Origin: Dryomyza anilis
Taxonomy: Eukaryota > Arthropoda > Insecta > Diptera > Dryomyzidae
Direction of reading: 5' to 3'
DNA length: 64,000 bases
Assembly: GCA_951804985.1 (NCBI GenBank)
Contig: OX638135.1
Span: 11,136,058-11,200,057 of the forward strand
Shown here: piece after piece, positions 42,737 through 54,214 of the stretch
Layout of the letters: each line of letters starts with the position of its first letter
Position numbering within the stretch: the stretch's first letter is position 1
Translations under genes and position numbers: made by a program
Notes under the pieces: model-generated
What the model saw: the letters and a program-made list of their open reading frames with translations, nothing else
Told to the model about the DNA's origin: nothing
Database searches by the model: none

Positions 42737-42758
42737 TAATCCCGGGATCCCGGGATTA
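42737..42758. repeat. 22-bp perfect palindrome
   Basis: Two CCCGGGAT units arranged symmetrically around GGATCC, with TAAT/ATTA at the ends. GC-rich within AT-rich DNA. Confidence 0.8.
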
Positions 42759-42759
42759 G

Positions 42760-44216
42760 TTCAAAATACAAGTATTTTTGAAATATATTTGTTTTACTCC
42801 ATACTAAAACCACAATTTGACTATTTTTAGTTATTTTTAAAGCATATAAGATATAATAGATGTACTCCCGTGACAGTTAAACCAGATCTATTTAACTGGA
42901 ACGCCAACGGTTATATTTTGAGAAAACTTGACAGCATTCGATTGAATTGGATAGAACCAGTTTTTGATCTGGTTCTAATTGTTTCTTGCTGTTTTGTGTA
43001 GAAAATAGAGCTTTTCCTCTAGATCACATGCCACGGGAACACAGTTAATGATTAACAGGAACTTGGTTTAAATATAATAAGTATATATTGTATAAACTGT
43101 TGATAAAAATAACTAAATTTATGGTAGTTTTAACCTCGAAAAACAAAATACATTACATTATCAGATTTCTTCTCCAAAATTTACGAAAAAGAAACAATTA
43201 GTACTCAATAAAAATTAATAATAATTTTGTTGCATTATGTTTGTAAAAAATCAGACCATGAATTAGGTAAAGGGACCGAATTTTTAAAAGTACAATCGAT
43301 AAAAAATATGTATTTTCAGTTGTGAGTTTGACTACACTGAAAAAAATATGTAGATCATATTGATGAATTCCGTTCTTCAAACCATGATTCATTGTATTGA
43401 AAAACCAATCATAATATTAATGACTAACGATAATATTGTTATGAATGCTATCATAAATATGAAGGACACATGGTAACTGTCGAAAAAGTGTTCTTCAAAA
43501 TATGATGAACTGATGAACCAAAATATGAAATACAACATATATGTTCATCATATTGAAGAACGCTGTTCATTAAACAAAATTTCTATCAAAATATTTTTTT
43601 TTCGTTCATTTTTTGCCGTACTTCTCAGTTCTCAAGTAGTTCTTGTGTGTAATTTCTTATATAATGCTTGCTCGACATGCACAAATTAGTAAAATATTTT
43701 ATAATATATTTATTATAATTACAACTTTTTATTAATAAAAAGTTATATATATAAAAAAAATATTTTTGAAAAAAAAAATCGATTTTTTTTTTTTAATATT
43801 TTTTTTCGGAAATTTTTTTACTGTTATTTTTTAAATAAACTTTTTACAATACTTTATTTTCGAATTATTATATAATTTTTTTTTTTTTTGAAAAAATATT
43901 AAGAACAAATCATCAATATGACAATTCAAATTCATTGTATTAAATATTTTGTTCATATATATAATGAATGCATTCATTAATATGTCAATGAACGGTGGTA
44001 TCAATATAATGAATCTGGTAGTTGGTGAAAAAATTAATAATATTTATGAATAAATTCATCGAATTGAAGAATTTGTTTTTTCTGTGTATGTTCAAACACC
44101 CGTAAACTATTTATATGATGATATCCTAAATACAATCAAAATATTTCAAAAATGGTCTAAAAATTTTCGAATTTATGTATGATAAAACTTTTTAGAATTT
44201 TAGCATTTCTTTATAT
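42760..44216. other. AT-rich block, possible degraded MITE
   Basis: From about 43332 (TACACTGAAAAAAATATG) to about 44088 (TTTGTTTTTTCTGTGTA) the outer ends are weakly inverted, with GTTCTTCAA and TTGAAGAA motifs repeated inside. This could be a non-autonomous transposon of about 750 bp. No coding features. The confidence given is for the stretch being non-coding. Confidence 0.45.
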
Positions 44217-44747
44217 TGTTACGAAAATTCAGTCTACGGAAAACTGTTCTACGAGTTCGTATCGCTGGATTGTGTACAAAATAAAAACGCACTAATATTT
44301 GGTTTTAACTAGTATTATTTCCACTAGTATTAATTAACTTTATTTAATTAAATAACAACTTAAAGAATAATCACTTATATCAACTGCTGAATCTATACAA
44401 TGAAGCTTAACAATGTTCACTCACGAGACGCACTAGTTCACTATCAAATCACAACTGAAGTACAGTGCCTCAGATGCGCGGCCTTATATACTGCAGGCAT
44501 CAGTTCGACACGTTTCGACAAGCTTCGACTTGTTTCGAGAACCTTCTACTCGTTTCGTGAATGACGCATGCTATTGGCATCTCATTCGCACTCATGTGTT
44601 TTAATGCGCTGATCTTCCATCTCTTTCTCGCACACTGCCTCAGTGCGCTGAATGATCTTCCGTCTCTTTCTAACACATTGCTTAGTGCGTCTCATTTATT
44701 ATTGTTGATTGCTTGCACAGTGGGGCAAATTACACGTTTTCGTAACA
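44217..44747 (-). repeat. Solo gypsy LTR
   Basis: 531 bp, reverse orientation relative to 30201-30746: starts TGTTACGAAAATTCAGTC and ends TTTTCGTAACA, flanked by ATAT on both sides. No internal gypsy sequence adjoins it, so it is a solo LTR left by recombination between two LTRs. It has a short deletion compared with the full LTR (between the TTAGTGCG and TCTCATTTATT parts). Confidence 0.92.
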
Positions 44748-45093
44748 ATATATTAAAATTTGTCTTGAGTTAAATAACAATTGGGTTTAAAGTTTTTATT
44801 TAAAAAAAAAATTATAACAAATCGAATCAAATAAAACGTATAATAATGCAATGTCAAAATTTGTCGAAGTAATTATTTGTATATAGTATCTAATTTTTTA
44901 ATCTCATTGATTTATCTCATATATAAGACTTTGGTTTTAGCTTTTCAAAATTGGTATAAATTAAATTCATTGATTTTATACTATATTTTATATCATGTTT
45001 TGTAAACAGAATAATCATTATATATAATTGGATCCAAATTTTTATTAAATTTATTTATCGTCTACATTACATTTCGATCGGAACAGAAAAAAT

Positions 45094-46230
45094 ATGGTAA
45101 GATTTTTTTTTAGTATTTTTATACCCTACACCTATGAGGTACAGGGTATATTAACTTTGCGCATATATTGTAACGCCCCTTAGGAGGCGTGTCCGGTATG
45201 GAAAAGTATATATATTCTTGATCAGCATCACAACCCGCCATGTCCGTCTGTCTGTTCGTCTTGCTGTCTTGCTCTCCGAATACAGAATAACTTGAGAAAT
45301 ACTGATCAGAATGCGATGAAATTTCGTCTCAATATATTATAGCCAAAAGTAGGAACTGAGTTTGAAAATAAGCCACATCGGTTAACGGACACGTCCACCT
45401 CCCATACAAGTCACTTTTATATAACTCTTTAGGAACTAATAACTCGAAAAGTATTCAAGATATAGTTATAATATTTTAAACGTATTGTTAGAATTCAACT
45501 AAAAATTTGTGGTCCAAAAATGGGCGTGATCCGCCCACATTTTTTTTTCATTATTTCCCGGATTTTCATAGATGAAATTTGATCCGTTAATTATTAAAAT
45601 CAAATCTATGAAATATTAGCCTTACAAAATTTTAAATATAGGCGTGGTCCGCCCAATTATATTTTTCTATTTTTTTTTTTAGTTTTTTATAATTTTATAT
45701 CAATTTTTCAATTTATGGGGATATAAGACGTAAATTTCTGATATGTGAATAATTTTCTGAGGGTGGGGAGGTTCAGCATAATTAAAATCTTTAAAATTAA
45801 GGTATGCAATAAAATATCCCACATTAATATCCCCACCAAAGGTGTAGGGTATTCCATAGTCGGGCCCGACCGACTATAAAAATCCGCCATCTGTGACCGA
45901 ACTTACCCATGTGACCTAACTTTCCCAACTCGTTATTTATTAATTTATGTATTTATATTATTTTAAGGATTTCGCTGAAATTATTAGTTTAGCAAAAGGA
46001 AACCTCTCTACATACATTAGAGTAAATGACTTGCCCATTGATCAGGAATTGAGGATTCCTAAATTTGATTGGAAAAATATAATTAATGGAAACAAAATTA
46101 ATTGTACATCTAAAAGACATTAGATTGTTTTATCTACCAGTAAGAATTTCTAGAAAAGTTGAACCGATGATTCATATTTATATATTATAAATGAGAAGAA
46201 GTGGTCTATTATTTTTCGAGGACGAGAAGT
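45094..46230 (+). pseudogene. Second copy of the small spliced Maverick gene
   Basis: ATG 45094-45096 is followed by a donor GTAAGA. The exon resumes at 45968 after TATTTTAAG with DFAEIISLAKGN, as in the copy at 5686-6018. The would-be intron is enlarged to 871 bp by a mini-me-like insertion (45118-45937). The exon has frameshifts (near 46090 and 46165), so it is dead. Conservation of start, donor and acceptor supports the gene model in the first copy. Confidence 0.7.
45118..45937 (+). repeat. Mini-me-like element, near full length
   Basis: Begins ATACCCTACACCTATGAGGT, has TATATATATTCTTGATCAGC followed by CATGTCCGTCTGTCTGTTCG, and ends with CATAGTCGGGCCCGACCGAC and CATGTGACCTAACTTTCCCA. It belongs to a subfamily distinct from the pair at 21567-23017 but with the same frame and end. 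Confidence 0.8.
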
Positions 46231-46257
46231 AATGGGGATGGCTCTATTCGATTTACG

Positions 46258-48520
46258 TTACAGTATACAACGACTCGGAGCCTCCAGTTTATCGAACAAT
46301 TCTCGAAGTGACTTCGAGAAAAAAATCGATCTCGTTATTATATCGAAACTAATTTTAAATGATTTTTGTATTCAATTGTTTAGAAGTTTTCTGAAATGTC
46401 TACGAGAAAAAACATTGATCTCGTTGTTATATCGAAACTAATATTTAAAGGTTTTCGCATTCAGTTGTACCTCCTTTCAGGTACATGCCTGCTTTCGTCT
46501 GCTGGATCCGAACAGTTGGAATACCCATTTGCGTTCAAGTAATGTCAGTTTCCGCAAGAATTGGGTCAATTTCATTATTATAAAAGCAACGATTTTCGTT
46601 TCTTTGTTAATAAATGTTAGAACTCATGATTGCGACTCGTTTCCGATTTTAAAAATAAGGTCACCAGGTGTCCAGTGACCTTTTCTTTATGGCTGTATTT
46701 ACTTTTGTTTAAAATAAATAGAGTGGACATTATTTTTTTATATTTTTATGTTAATTTCACTTTATTTCATTAAAAATAAATGTATGAAAATAGTGAGCTT
46801 TGAATTTTCATTTTTTATTTATTTTTGTTTTTGATGTCAGAAATATTTTCGTACAGAAATAAAAAAAAATGTAAACACGTAGTTCGTAGAATAATGTTCG
46901 AAAACTATTTTGTTTAAATTGAAATTGAATATGGAAATAATATAAGACAAATTAATATAGAGTACCCAGTAGGAGCAACTGATAGGAAATAAAATGCAAT
47001 GTAAAATGATGATGGTTAGCAGTGTAGATATTTATGTTTTTATAATTAGTACTGAATCAATGAAAAAATAGTACGAAATTGGAAAAAAATGTACTGATTT
47101 TTTTGTATTTCGAGATAGTCTTTGTTTAAGATTATGTAATTTTACATATTTTAATGGGATTTTATGGAATTTCTTTCAAAATATCATTAATATCAGTTTT
47201 TCAATGAATTTTCATTTGTTTTGTAGTTATAGTAGAAAATATAAAAAATGTAATATTTGTAGAGATTTTATCAATCCTTCAAATAAAAATGCAATAATGC
47301 AGGATATTGTCAACAGGCCCGTCTTAATTTTGATGAAATTGTAGCTACACCATGGCATTGTCATAGGCAGAGACATAATTATTAAAAGTTTAAAAGTCAG
47401 AAATAACTATTATTTCTGATAAATATTTATAAAAGTCAGAAATAACTATTATTTTTGAGTAATATTTATAAAAGTCAAAAATAATTATTATTATTTTTAA
47501 AAATATTTATTTAAGTCAAAAATAACTTTAACTTTTGAGAAATATTTAGAAAAGTCATTAAATGACCCTTACCAAAAAAAAATTTTTTTTTTGGTCAAAA
47601 TCTTATTTTTTTTTGCGGAATGAATACAGCACATCGAGACAAACATTTTGACGTGATAAAATATGTGTTAAATGTAGCTACAACATGGCATTGTCAGAGG
47701 AAGAAGTGAATGAAGACCTTATGCATACATTTAGACCTATCACTGAACTTATCTTCAATTGTACAATTTTAAACGGACTTAAATTCTTCAATTGAAGACC
47801 AGTTCAGTGATAAGTCTAAAGGTCTGCATGACGTTGAAAATCAGTTCAGTGATATGTCTAAAGGGTAAAGTTTCCGGTTGGTTTCATATAAAGGGACAGA
47901 ACTAGAACCGATTCATAATATTTTCCCATAGGTTTACACTGCAGATTTCACAATCTGAATAATAGTTTATGAGTTGCTCTGGGTCATTTTCGTACATAAA
48001 TTCAAATTTTTTTGATAGATAAATTGTATCGAAAATGTCTCCGTAGTAGGGACGTACTTTTGATAAGCAAATGTACTGAAAACAGTACATTTGTATCGAA
48101 CTAACTCACTGATGGTTAGTAATTGTGTTACGAAATTAAATTCAATAGAATAAAAAAAATATATTAATGCGATGCCATGATGCGAAGGACATAATAAAAA
48201 AATAGAGAGATAGAGATAGGTAAAGAAATTTCTTTTTGATTTTTTCTGTTTTTTTATTGTCATTGCATATAAAGATGACGCATTTATTTAAACCAATCAG
48301 AAAGCCCCATTCTGTCGTCAAGAGCTTCTAGAACGGTTCGATTCCCAAATAATTCTCGTAACGAGAAACCTTCATTCTCTCGGTTCGATATCGCTCGACC
48401 GTTTTGGTGGGAATTTTCCTATATTATTATTGCGAGAAATGGCTTCGATATCGGAAAAAATCTTCGACATTTCGCAACTTTTTCGTTGCGATATCGAAAA
48501 AGTTTGGTATACTGGGTATA
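46258..48520. other. Unidentified 2.3-kb insertion in the second Maverick
   Basis: Maverick sequence stops at GATTTACGTTA (46257) and resumes at about 48521. The inserted ends CAGTATAC and GGTATACTG are inverted, so this may be a DNA transposon. It contains an 88-bp duplication (GAGAAAAAAATCGATCTCGT region at 46310 and again at about 46400), a short hairpin AGGTCAC/GTGACCT (about 46660-46685), an array of units starting AAAGTCARAAATAACT (47390-47562), and an inverted repeat TTTAGACCTATCACTGAACT / AGTTCAGTGATAAGTCTAAA (47731-47820). No transposase was recognised. Confidence 0.45.
47390..47562 (+). repeat. Minisatellite-like array, about 39-bp units
   Basis: Four to five units begin AAAAGTCARAAATAA and end ATAAATATTTAT or a variant, progressively diverged. 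Confidence 0.7.
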
Positions 48521-48955
48521 CTTACTTTTAAAAATTTTCATTTTTTTAAATAAAATATTTAAATATATACGTAATGTTTTATTTATTTATTTATTTACTT
48601 ATTTATTCTTAAAACGATTTGATAATCAATAAAACTTATTATTGCATTATCTGCTTAAAACTTAGTAGAGTGTTTTATAAAATATTATCATCATAATTGT
48701 CCATTATATTATATTAATAGCGATCCGCATTTAACATCCTAGGATCGTCCAAGTTAAGAAATAGATCATCTAGTCCATCATCTAACAGCCCCCCCCCTAA
48801 TACCCACATCTATTAAATTATTAAAATTATTAAAATATATACGTAATGTTTTATTTATTTATTTACTTATTTATTCTTAAAACGATTTGAAACAAGATAA
48901 CAAATAATCAATAAAACTTATTATTGGATTATCTGATCAAAACTTAGTAGAGTGT
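48521..48955 (-). pseudogene. Remnant of the Maverick zinc-finger gene tail
   Basis: Corresponds to 6060-6360 of the first Maverick. GCGATCCGCATTTAACATCC and CATCTAGTCCATCATCTAAC preserve codons for the acidic Leu-rich tail, but a C-run and deletions break the frame. The AT-rich 3' flank is duplicated here (48530-48660 and 48830-48955). Confidence 0.6.
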
Positions 48956-49262
48956 TGGGATACACTTCAGGCCACTTGCTGAAGTAGTCAATGACGACAA
49001 GGACATAATTATTACCCGCATCACTGATTGGAAACGGCCGGCGACATCCATGGCAATACGTTCGAATGGTGCTCCCATGTTGTACTACCGTGATTCCTGA
49101 CTATTGGTCCTTTTGCTGGTACACATTGCGGACAACTGCGAATCCAATCGGCGACTGACTCTTGGCATCCAACCCAATAAAAACGTTTCTTTACTTTTTC
49201 TACCGATTTATTCATGCCCAAATGACCTCCACTAGATCCACCATGGTATTCCGCTAATATCT
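48956..49262 (-). pseudogene. Gypsy integrase fragment
   Basis: Homologous to 34432-34740: encodes EILAEYHGGSSGGHLGMNKS, then KKRFYWVGCQESVADW, then CPQCVPAKGP (the HHCC zinc module) and the start of the catalytic core. Truncated at both sides: a MITE begins at about 49270 and Maverick sequence lies to the left. It may be the 3' part of the copy at 50792-54072, which has the same orientation, but the intervening RNase H is missing. Confidence 0.82.
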
Positions 49263-49269
49263 CTTTTAA

Positions 49270-50223
49270 TAACGTTTTTACTGCTAAGTATGTCGATAAG
49301 CCTGCGAAGATTATAAGTAATATATAGTTTTGTATATACAGGGTGGTGCGCATCAGGATGCAATTATTTTGTGCACTGATTCCTTGGTTTATTTCATGAT
49401 ACAAAATGTTACAAAGATGGGGTGTATCTGGAACACCCAATGATATATAGGGTGTTTTCAAAATTCCTTTTATAAAAGCATATAGAAATTAGTTTTAAAT
49501 TGTATCTTCTACAATTTATATCTTAGTCGAATAATATTATATTCAATTTACATAAAATTGATCAGAATTATTAAAAAAAAATAATAACATTGACATTTTG
49601 TATTAGGCCCTTAGGATTTTTTTCATCAAATTAAAAAAAAGTTATTTTTTAAAAAAGTTTTTTTCATAATGCAATTTTTGTTTAAATTTTTAGTTGATAT
49701 ATTAATTTTTTTTAATATTTGAATAAACTATGACAAAAATCTTGTAAGCTGATTTGTTTGCTATATTATAGTTCATTCAAATATTGAAAAATAAAATATA
49801 GGTTAACTATAATTTAAAGAAAGACCTAATGAAAAAAAAATTGCTTAACATTTTTTTTTTAATTTGATGGCTAAAATCTTTTATGTTCCAATACAAAATG
49901 TAAATATTTAAAACACTTTAATAACTCCGGTAAATTGTCTCTAAACTGAATGTAATCTTATTCATCGGAGATTTAAATTGTAGAAGACACAATTAAATAA
50001 TAGTTTCTATATGATTTTATAAAATCAATTTTGAATAAACTTTATATATCATTGGGTGTTCCAGATACACCCCATCTTTGTCAAACATTTTTTTCATGAA
50101 ACAAACCAAGGAATCAGTGCACAAAATATTTGCATCCTGAAGCGCATCACCCTGTATATATAAAACTATATATTACTTATAATCTTCCTAGGCTTATCGA
50201 CATACATAGCAGTAAAAACGTTA
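49270..50223. mobile_element. About 955-bp MITE-like element with long inverted repeats
   Basis: Arms of about 200 bp (49270-49470 and 50023-50223) are inverted and about 90% alike. Outer ends are TAACGTTTTTACTGC and GCAGTAAAAACGTTA, and inside them CAGGGTG...GCATCAGGATGC and ATTGGGTGTTCCAGATACAC are shared. TA at each edge would suit a Tc1/mariner-type duplication. The 550-bp centre is AT-rich and non-coding. Confidence 0.75.
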
Positions 50224-50339
50224 ATATAAAAAAATATATATATATTTTAATTATTTTTACATATATTCGCCTTAATATATCATATAATACCAACATATAT
50301 TTTTATAGTACGCAACTACCAAAACGTACATTTCACGGA

Positions 50340-50791
50340 TTAAAAAATTAATTATAATAAAGTATGCCATGTGTTCAATTTCTGTTTATGTTAATTATGA
50401 TTATTGGATATTTAAGAGAAGTTATCGACACATTTTATATCTGTAGCAAGATGGCGAAAATGTGTATCCATCAAAAGTATATGTACAAATCGGCGAATAA
50501 ATTATTAATAGTTGGATCGAAATTTTGATAGTTCCATTGAAATCTGTAGTGAATTATGTTTAAGATTCCAAAATTTCATCAAAATCTAACCAAAAATAAA
50601 AAAGTTATTCAACTTTAATCAGACCTACCTACTAACGATTTTAAATGGGCTAAAAATAGAAAATCACGATGCGCGACCTCTAAACTTTTTCGATTTGGCC
50701 AACATTTTTTGTGAATTACTTGTTTAATGTGCTTAAACTTTTTAGGGGTGGTCCCGTATGAATTTCGAATAAATCGTTTTTTTTAACCACT
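50340..50791. repeat. Segment duplicated at 59889-60359
   Basis: From TTAAAAAATTAATT through ATGTGCTTAAACTTTTTAGG this is nearly the same as 59889-60359 and leads into the same truncated gypsy junction. No coding features. The left part is AT-rich. Confidence 0.85.
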
Positions 50792-52392
50792 CTAATGTCC
50801 ATAGCCCCAAGAGACTTCGTAGGTCGTGTAGGTTTTGCGGTCTGGGCCAATCCTTTACTGCAACTATTTTATCCTCATCGGTATGCACTCCTTCTGTGGT
50901 AACTCGATGACCCAGATACTTGACTTCTTTCTTGAAAAGTGAGCATTTCTTTGGGCTAAGTTGTAGACCTGCACTTTCCAATCCAAGGAACACTTCCTCT
51001 AAATTTCTAAGATGTTCGTCAAAGTCCATGCCCATGACAAAAGGTTTTCCTGTGTAGACCTCTCAATACATGCTCCATTAACCGCTCGAATGTTGCTGGG
51101 GCGTTACAGAGCCCAAACGGCATTACCAGAAATTGACATAGTCCATCGCCAGTACTGAATGCGGTCTTCTCTCGATCATTCTTATCGATTTCTACTTGCC
51201 AGTAACCGCTTTGCAAGTCCAACGTTGAAAACCACTTAGCATTAGATAGTGTATCCAAGGTGTCATTGATTTTAGGCAGCGTATAACTATTATCTTGGTG
51301 ACATCATTTAGCTTTCGGTAATCAACGCAAAACCGAGTACTACCGTCCTTATTTTTCACCGATACTACTGGTGAACTCAATGGACTCTCAGATGGTTCCA
51401 CCACGCCATTTGTGTGCATTTCTTCAACCAAATGTGATACTTCATCTCTTTTCGCAAGTGGTACCCTTCTTGGTGCTTGACGAATTGGGTTAGAATCACC
51501 AGTGTCTATTCGATGTTTTACAATGGCAGTTCTGCCATCCTTTTGGCCCTTTTCAGCAAATATACACCGATATTTATCAATTAACTTTTGCACTTGACTT
51601 TTTCCTTTGGCAGCCAAATCGTACGTCCACTCATTTATAAACTTGTGACTAGATTGTATGTTTATTTGCGGTGAGACATAGTCCTTTGGACTCGCAATTT
51701 ATAATCGCTGATGCCTCTTGACACTGGCCTATCACTGTTCCCTTTTTGATTAATGTTGAGGAGTTTTCCAAATTGAGAACTCTTATAGCTACAATTCTGT
51801 CTTTCTCCGCCTCAACAAGTGTTCTTCCTACAACTATGTTACTTTAATACAGCTCATCGTTTGCATCAATAACCCGCAACTTGCTTATCCCATGCTTCTG
51901 AATTAGTTGGTATTTTTCTCTTTTTATGAGCAATAACTTGTTTAATTTTCGGACTCTGGTCACAATCAATGTTTTGTTGGATCTCTGTGCTGGCATAACT
52001 CAAAATTTTTCTTATTAAATCTAGTGTGAAACCGTTCCTTATCATGAAGTCCATGCCAAGTATTATTACGTCTACTATTTCCGCCACAATAAAATCATGC
52101 TTAACTTTCGTAGTACCAATCCTTATTTTCTTGGTAATCTTTTCTCTGATAGGGGCCTCTTCACCAGTAGCTGTTTGCAATCTTATTCCTATAAGCGGCT
52201 CTACATCGTCCTTAACCAGGTTATTTCTTATTATTGAGTGTGAAGCTCCCGTATCCAATGTTACCATATATGATGTACAATCAATGAGTCCTTCGACAGT
52301 TAAGCTATTTCGCTTTCGAGAAATTTGTGAAATGGAGATCCTGGGTCTATCAGTTATGGGAGTCAGATGGTTCCCCGCAGAACTGACTCGTT
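50792..52392 (-). pseudogene. pol: pol fragment (protease and RT) of second gypsy copy
   Basis: Protease: VTLDTGASHSIIRNNLVKDD (about 52267) continuing to IILGMDFMIRNGFTLDL. RT: PLAKRDEVSHLVEEM, SSPVVSVKNKDGSTRFCVDY (motif 1 region, 51340-51400), FSTLDLQSGYWQVEID, FLVMPFGLCNAPATF. The catalytic block is damaged: the expected YLDDI segment is missing between GLHRKTF and GMDFDEHL (about 51040-51055). A one-base loss near 51290 shifts the frame. It ends in DLRSLLGL, then non-gypsy sequence. Confidence 0.88.
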
Positions 52393-52402
52393 TTAGTTTA
52401 AA
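52360..52402 (-). promoter_or_regulatory. gag-pol -1 frameshift signal, second copy
   Basis: On the minus strand TTTAAAC (52402-52396) is followed by TAA and a 6-nt spacer. GAGTCAGTTC then loop TGCGGGGAAC then CATCTGACTC pair over the outer 7 bp. The loop is identical to the first copy; inner stem pairs have decayed. Confidence 0.75.
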
Positions 52403-53496
52403 GATTGATTGAAATTTACGTTATTTTGGACATGATCCTGTCTTTCTTCATGTCTGGGTTCATCTTCAGATTGATTTATTGAGCGCTTGCGTTTTTTACG
52501 ACAGTCACGTGCCATATGCACATATGTATCACAATTGTAGCATTTACCTTTAAATTGGGTATTACGGTAGGCAGCAGTGTAAGCAGTGTTTCACCATTTC
52601 GATGCATTCGGCATTTCAGTTCCATTCTGTAGATCTGCTTCATGTGATCACTGCCATATTTTCGTTGCATTGCACCGCTAAATAACTGTTTCGATCACTT
52701 TCTGGAACAGTCGGCTATACTTCGGCTTCACCTCCTTTTAACGCCACGATAAGTGCGGCTACGTTATCCTCATTGTTCCATCGATTACTTACAGCCGTGG
52801 TCTCAAATTGCAGCTTGAAAATGTTGAACGCTGTAATTCCATCGTAAATTGGCGACTTTAGCCTCGTACCACTAACAACATTCTGTGTACGTCCACTTAG
52901 CTGTAGCGCACCGAAATCTTCTTGCATTTTCTGGAACTTTTTGTCGATGCATTTTCCAATTTTTGAATCTTATCGTCAACGCTCACTTCCCTGTCATATA
53001 CATGCTCCTCAAGCTCCTTTACTTTGAGATGGAGCGTATTCGAAACTTCCAGAAGTTGTTTTGAATGTTCCTGTATCTTTTCCTCCATTTTTATTTGATG
53101 TTTGTTGGAATTCTCTAAAAGCTCTGCCTTGAGCTGACTGGAATTTTCTTGAAATTGCTTTGAATTTTCTAGAAGTTTCTGTTCGATTTTGCTAAAATTT
53201 TCTTAAAATTCCCGCTTCATGTCCAATTTTAATTGGTTTAAATTTTCCTGCATAGCCACGATCAATTGTCTCATAGCAAAACCTGGGGACCGTACTTTTT
53301 CTTCTGTATCCAGATTTTTCGATGATTGGGTTGCAGCTTCGAACTTAAAATCGTGCTCTGCGAGATTATTGCCCTGTGACTCTAATTCTTCCATTAGGCG
53401 CTTTTGCAGCTCTACTTTTGTACCAGCAGTTGCCAGATCACGAATCGACAGCTTCTTCTTTAGCTGGTCGACTTTAAGTTGATCAAATCTAACCAT
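52393..53496 (-). pseudogene. gag: gag of second gypsy copy, internally deleted
   Basis: Starts MVRFDQLKVDQLKKKLSIRD (SAP-like), followed by a coiled coil with several in-frame defects (stop after LDMKREF at 53203-53205). The capsid core TAFNIFKLQFETTAVSNRWN is present. About 300 bp of the 3' half is deleted (GETL joined to a downstream segment). The zinc knuckle CYNCDTYVHMARDC keeps all three Cys and the His, with Val in place of Gly. Confidence 0.85.
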
Positions 53497-53526
53497 TTTA
53501 TGTCACAATCACACTTCTGACACCAA

Positions 53527-54072
53527 TGTTACGAAAATTCAGTCTACGGAAAACTGTTCTACGAGTTCGTATCACTGGATTGTGTACAAAATAAAAACAC
53601 ACTTATATTTGGTTTTAACTAGTTTTATTTCAACTAGTATTAATTAACTTTATTAAATTAAATAACAACTTAAAGAATAATCACTTATATCAACTGCTGA
53701 ATTTCTAAAATTCAGCTTTACAATGTTCACTCATGAGACGCACTAGTTCACTATCAAATCACAACTGAAGTGCTGTGCCTCAGATGCGGCTGCCTTATAT
53801 ACTGCAGGTATCAGTTCGACACGTTTCGACAAGCTTTCACTTGTTTCGAGAACCTTCTACTCGTTTCGTGAATGACGCATGCTATTGGCATCTCATTCGC
53901 ACTCATGTGTTTTCATGTGCTGATCTTCCATTTCTTTCTCGCACATTGCTCTGTACGCTGAATGATCTTCCGTCTCTTTCTAACACATTGCTTAGTGCGC
54001 TGAAATGTCGTGCGTCTCAATTATTATTGTTGAATGCTTGCACTATAGGGCAAATTACATCTTTTCGTAACA
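53527..54072 (-). repeat. 5' LTR of second gypsy copy
   Basis: 546 bp, TGTTACGAAAATTCAGTC to TTTTCGTAACA, with ATAT to its right. The primer-binding site (complement of TCCCACTTCTGACACCAA, here TCACACTTCTGACACCAA) lies at 53509-53526. Confidence 0.93.
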
Positions 54073-54214
54073 ATATCAAAGTAGTAATAGAATATATCTT
54101 TATCTGAATATAAAAATTTTTATTCAGCAAAATTTAAGATATATTTAGTGAAATATACCGGAAGTCAATAAATTAAAACTGCTGTAACACGTCGTTACTG
54201 CAATACTGCACTTT

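Larger units (their letters stand above)
40486..48955 (+). mobile_element. Second Maverick copy, left end only, multiply invaded
   Basis: Starts AGTAGTAGGGTTTCGCCGGT, like the tip of the first Maverick. Left-TIR sequence covers 40486-40697, 41593 to about 42250 and about 45010-45093. It continues with the spliced small gene (45094-46230) and the zinc-finger tail region (48521-48955). Insertions account for the rest: an 895-bp MITE, mini-me-like copies, a solo gypsy LTR and an unidentified 2.3-kb block. No polymerase, integrase or capsid genes remain; the copy is cut off by a gypsy fragment at about 48956. Confidence 0.85.
50792..54072 (-). mobile_element. Second gypsy copy, minus strand, truncated in RT
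   Basis: Reads from the 5' LTR (54072-53527) through gag and protease into reverse transcriptase, and stops at the LLGL block (about 50792). Same family as 30201-36026. It retains sequence that the first copy has lost (the post-protease segment and RT motif 1), while having its own gag deletion. Confidence 0.93.

Noticed and set aside
47902..48263. Two overlapping minus-strand ORFs of 62 and 98 codons
   Set aside because: AT-rich, low complexity, no family features; no support from the other Maverick copy.
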